A stretch of DNA of 64,000 nucleotides, from NCBI RefSeq assembly GCF_012927345.1, contig NZ_JABBGJ010000041.1:1-64000 (forward strand). The letters are read 5' to 3'. The position numbers and the translations under genes are program-made. The DNA comes from Paraburkholderia polaris (GTDB lineage: Bacteria > Pseudomonadota > Gammaproteobacteria > Burkholderiales > Burkholderiaceae). Positions 63,950-64,000 of this stretch are shown here, in pieces. The stretch's first letter is position 1, and each line of letters begins with the position of its first letter. Below the pieces are notes generated by a model. The model had not been told where the DNA came from and did not search any database. It worked only from the letters and a program-made list of their open reading frames with translations.

Positions 63950-64000
63950 ATGAACAACTTTCCGCAAGGCCTCTTGAAGCAACTTGTTCCAACACAGAAG
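63950..64000 (+). CDS. Start of the next gene (partial, 17 codons)
   Basis: ATG at 63950, reading MNNFPQGLLKQLVPTQK, cut by the window end. In other genomes egtD (histidine methyltransferase) follows egtB, so egtD is plausible, but 17 residues do not identify it. Confidence 0.4.
   Translation, partial: MNNFPQGLLKQLVPTQK

Overview
The window looks like a chromosomal segment of a Paraburkholderia/Burkholderia-type betaproteobacterium. This rests on high GC with strong GC3 bias, a 13-stranded-type Burkholderiales porin with signal peptide, a LasR/RsaL/LasI-like quorum-sensing trio resembling the BraI/R system of plant-associated Paraburkholderia, the beta-ketoadipate genes pcaIJBDC, and several intergenic copies of a long inverted-repeat element. 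No tRNA, rRNA, phage, transposase or CRISPR array was found.

Region by region. 1.0-15.1 kb is one long minus-strand operon with a divergent TetR gene. It encodes a branched-chain-type ABC importer (LivF, LivG, a fused LivH-LivM permease, and a periplasmic binding protein), a two-component molybdenum hydroxylase of the nicotinate dehydrogenase NicA/NicB type, an enamidase homologue, a 6-hydroxynicotinate reductase homologue, a UPF0280 (ApbE-like) protein and two paralogous DUF1185 proteins. I read it as a hybrid nicotinate (or related pyridine carboxylate) pathway: aerobic-type hydroxylation followed by the reductive and hydrolytic steps known from the anaerobe Eubacterium barkeri. 16.4-20.8 kb is the protocatechuate branch (pcaIJ then pcaBDC), with two PcaR-like boxes upstream of pcaI. 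21.1-21.9 kb is an intact inverted-repeat element.

22-28 kb holds a LysR regulator, folE, an EamA transporter, a DedA-rhodanese fusion and a diguanylate cyclase. 28-31.9 kb is a phosphate/polyphosphate group: CHAD protein, Pit transporter behind a Pho-box-like site, and PPK2. 32-37.4 kb has a VOC protein, a DegP/HtrA-like protease without a signal peptide, gamma-glutamyltranspeptidase and an MFS exporter. 37.6-41 kb is a tight operon of a CDP-alcohol phosphatidyltransferase, a 2-oxoglutarate dioxygenase, an HpnL/MprF-type membrane protein and a sugar-phosphate-type nucleotidyltransferase, probably an uncharacterised lipid headgroup pathway. 41-50 kb carries small envelope proteins, a porin, a candidate small RNA, a YdjM-like protein, AraC, serine acetyltransferase and an SDR.

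50-57.4 kb is a sugar-acid catabolic and uptake locus: IlvD/Edd dehydratase, an ABC importer and an SMP-30 lactonase. 58-59.8 kb is the quorum-sensing braR-rsaL-braI unit with a visible lux box. 60-64 kb contains a GntR regulator, UspA, an FNR-type regulator with the four iron-sulfur cysteines, an EgtB-family enzyme and the first codons of the next gene, plausibly egtD. Family assignments are made by reading the translated sequences; no database search was run.
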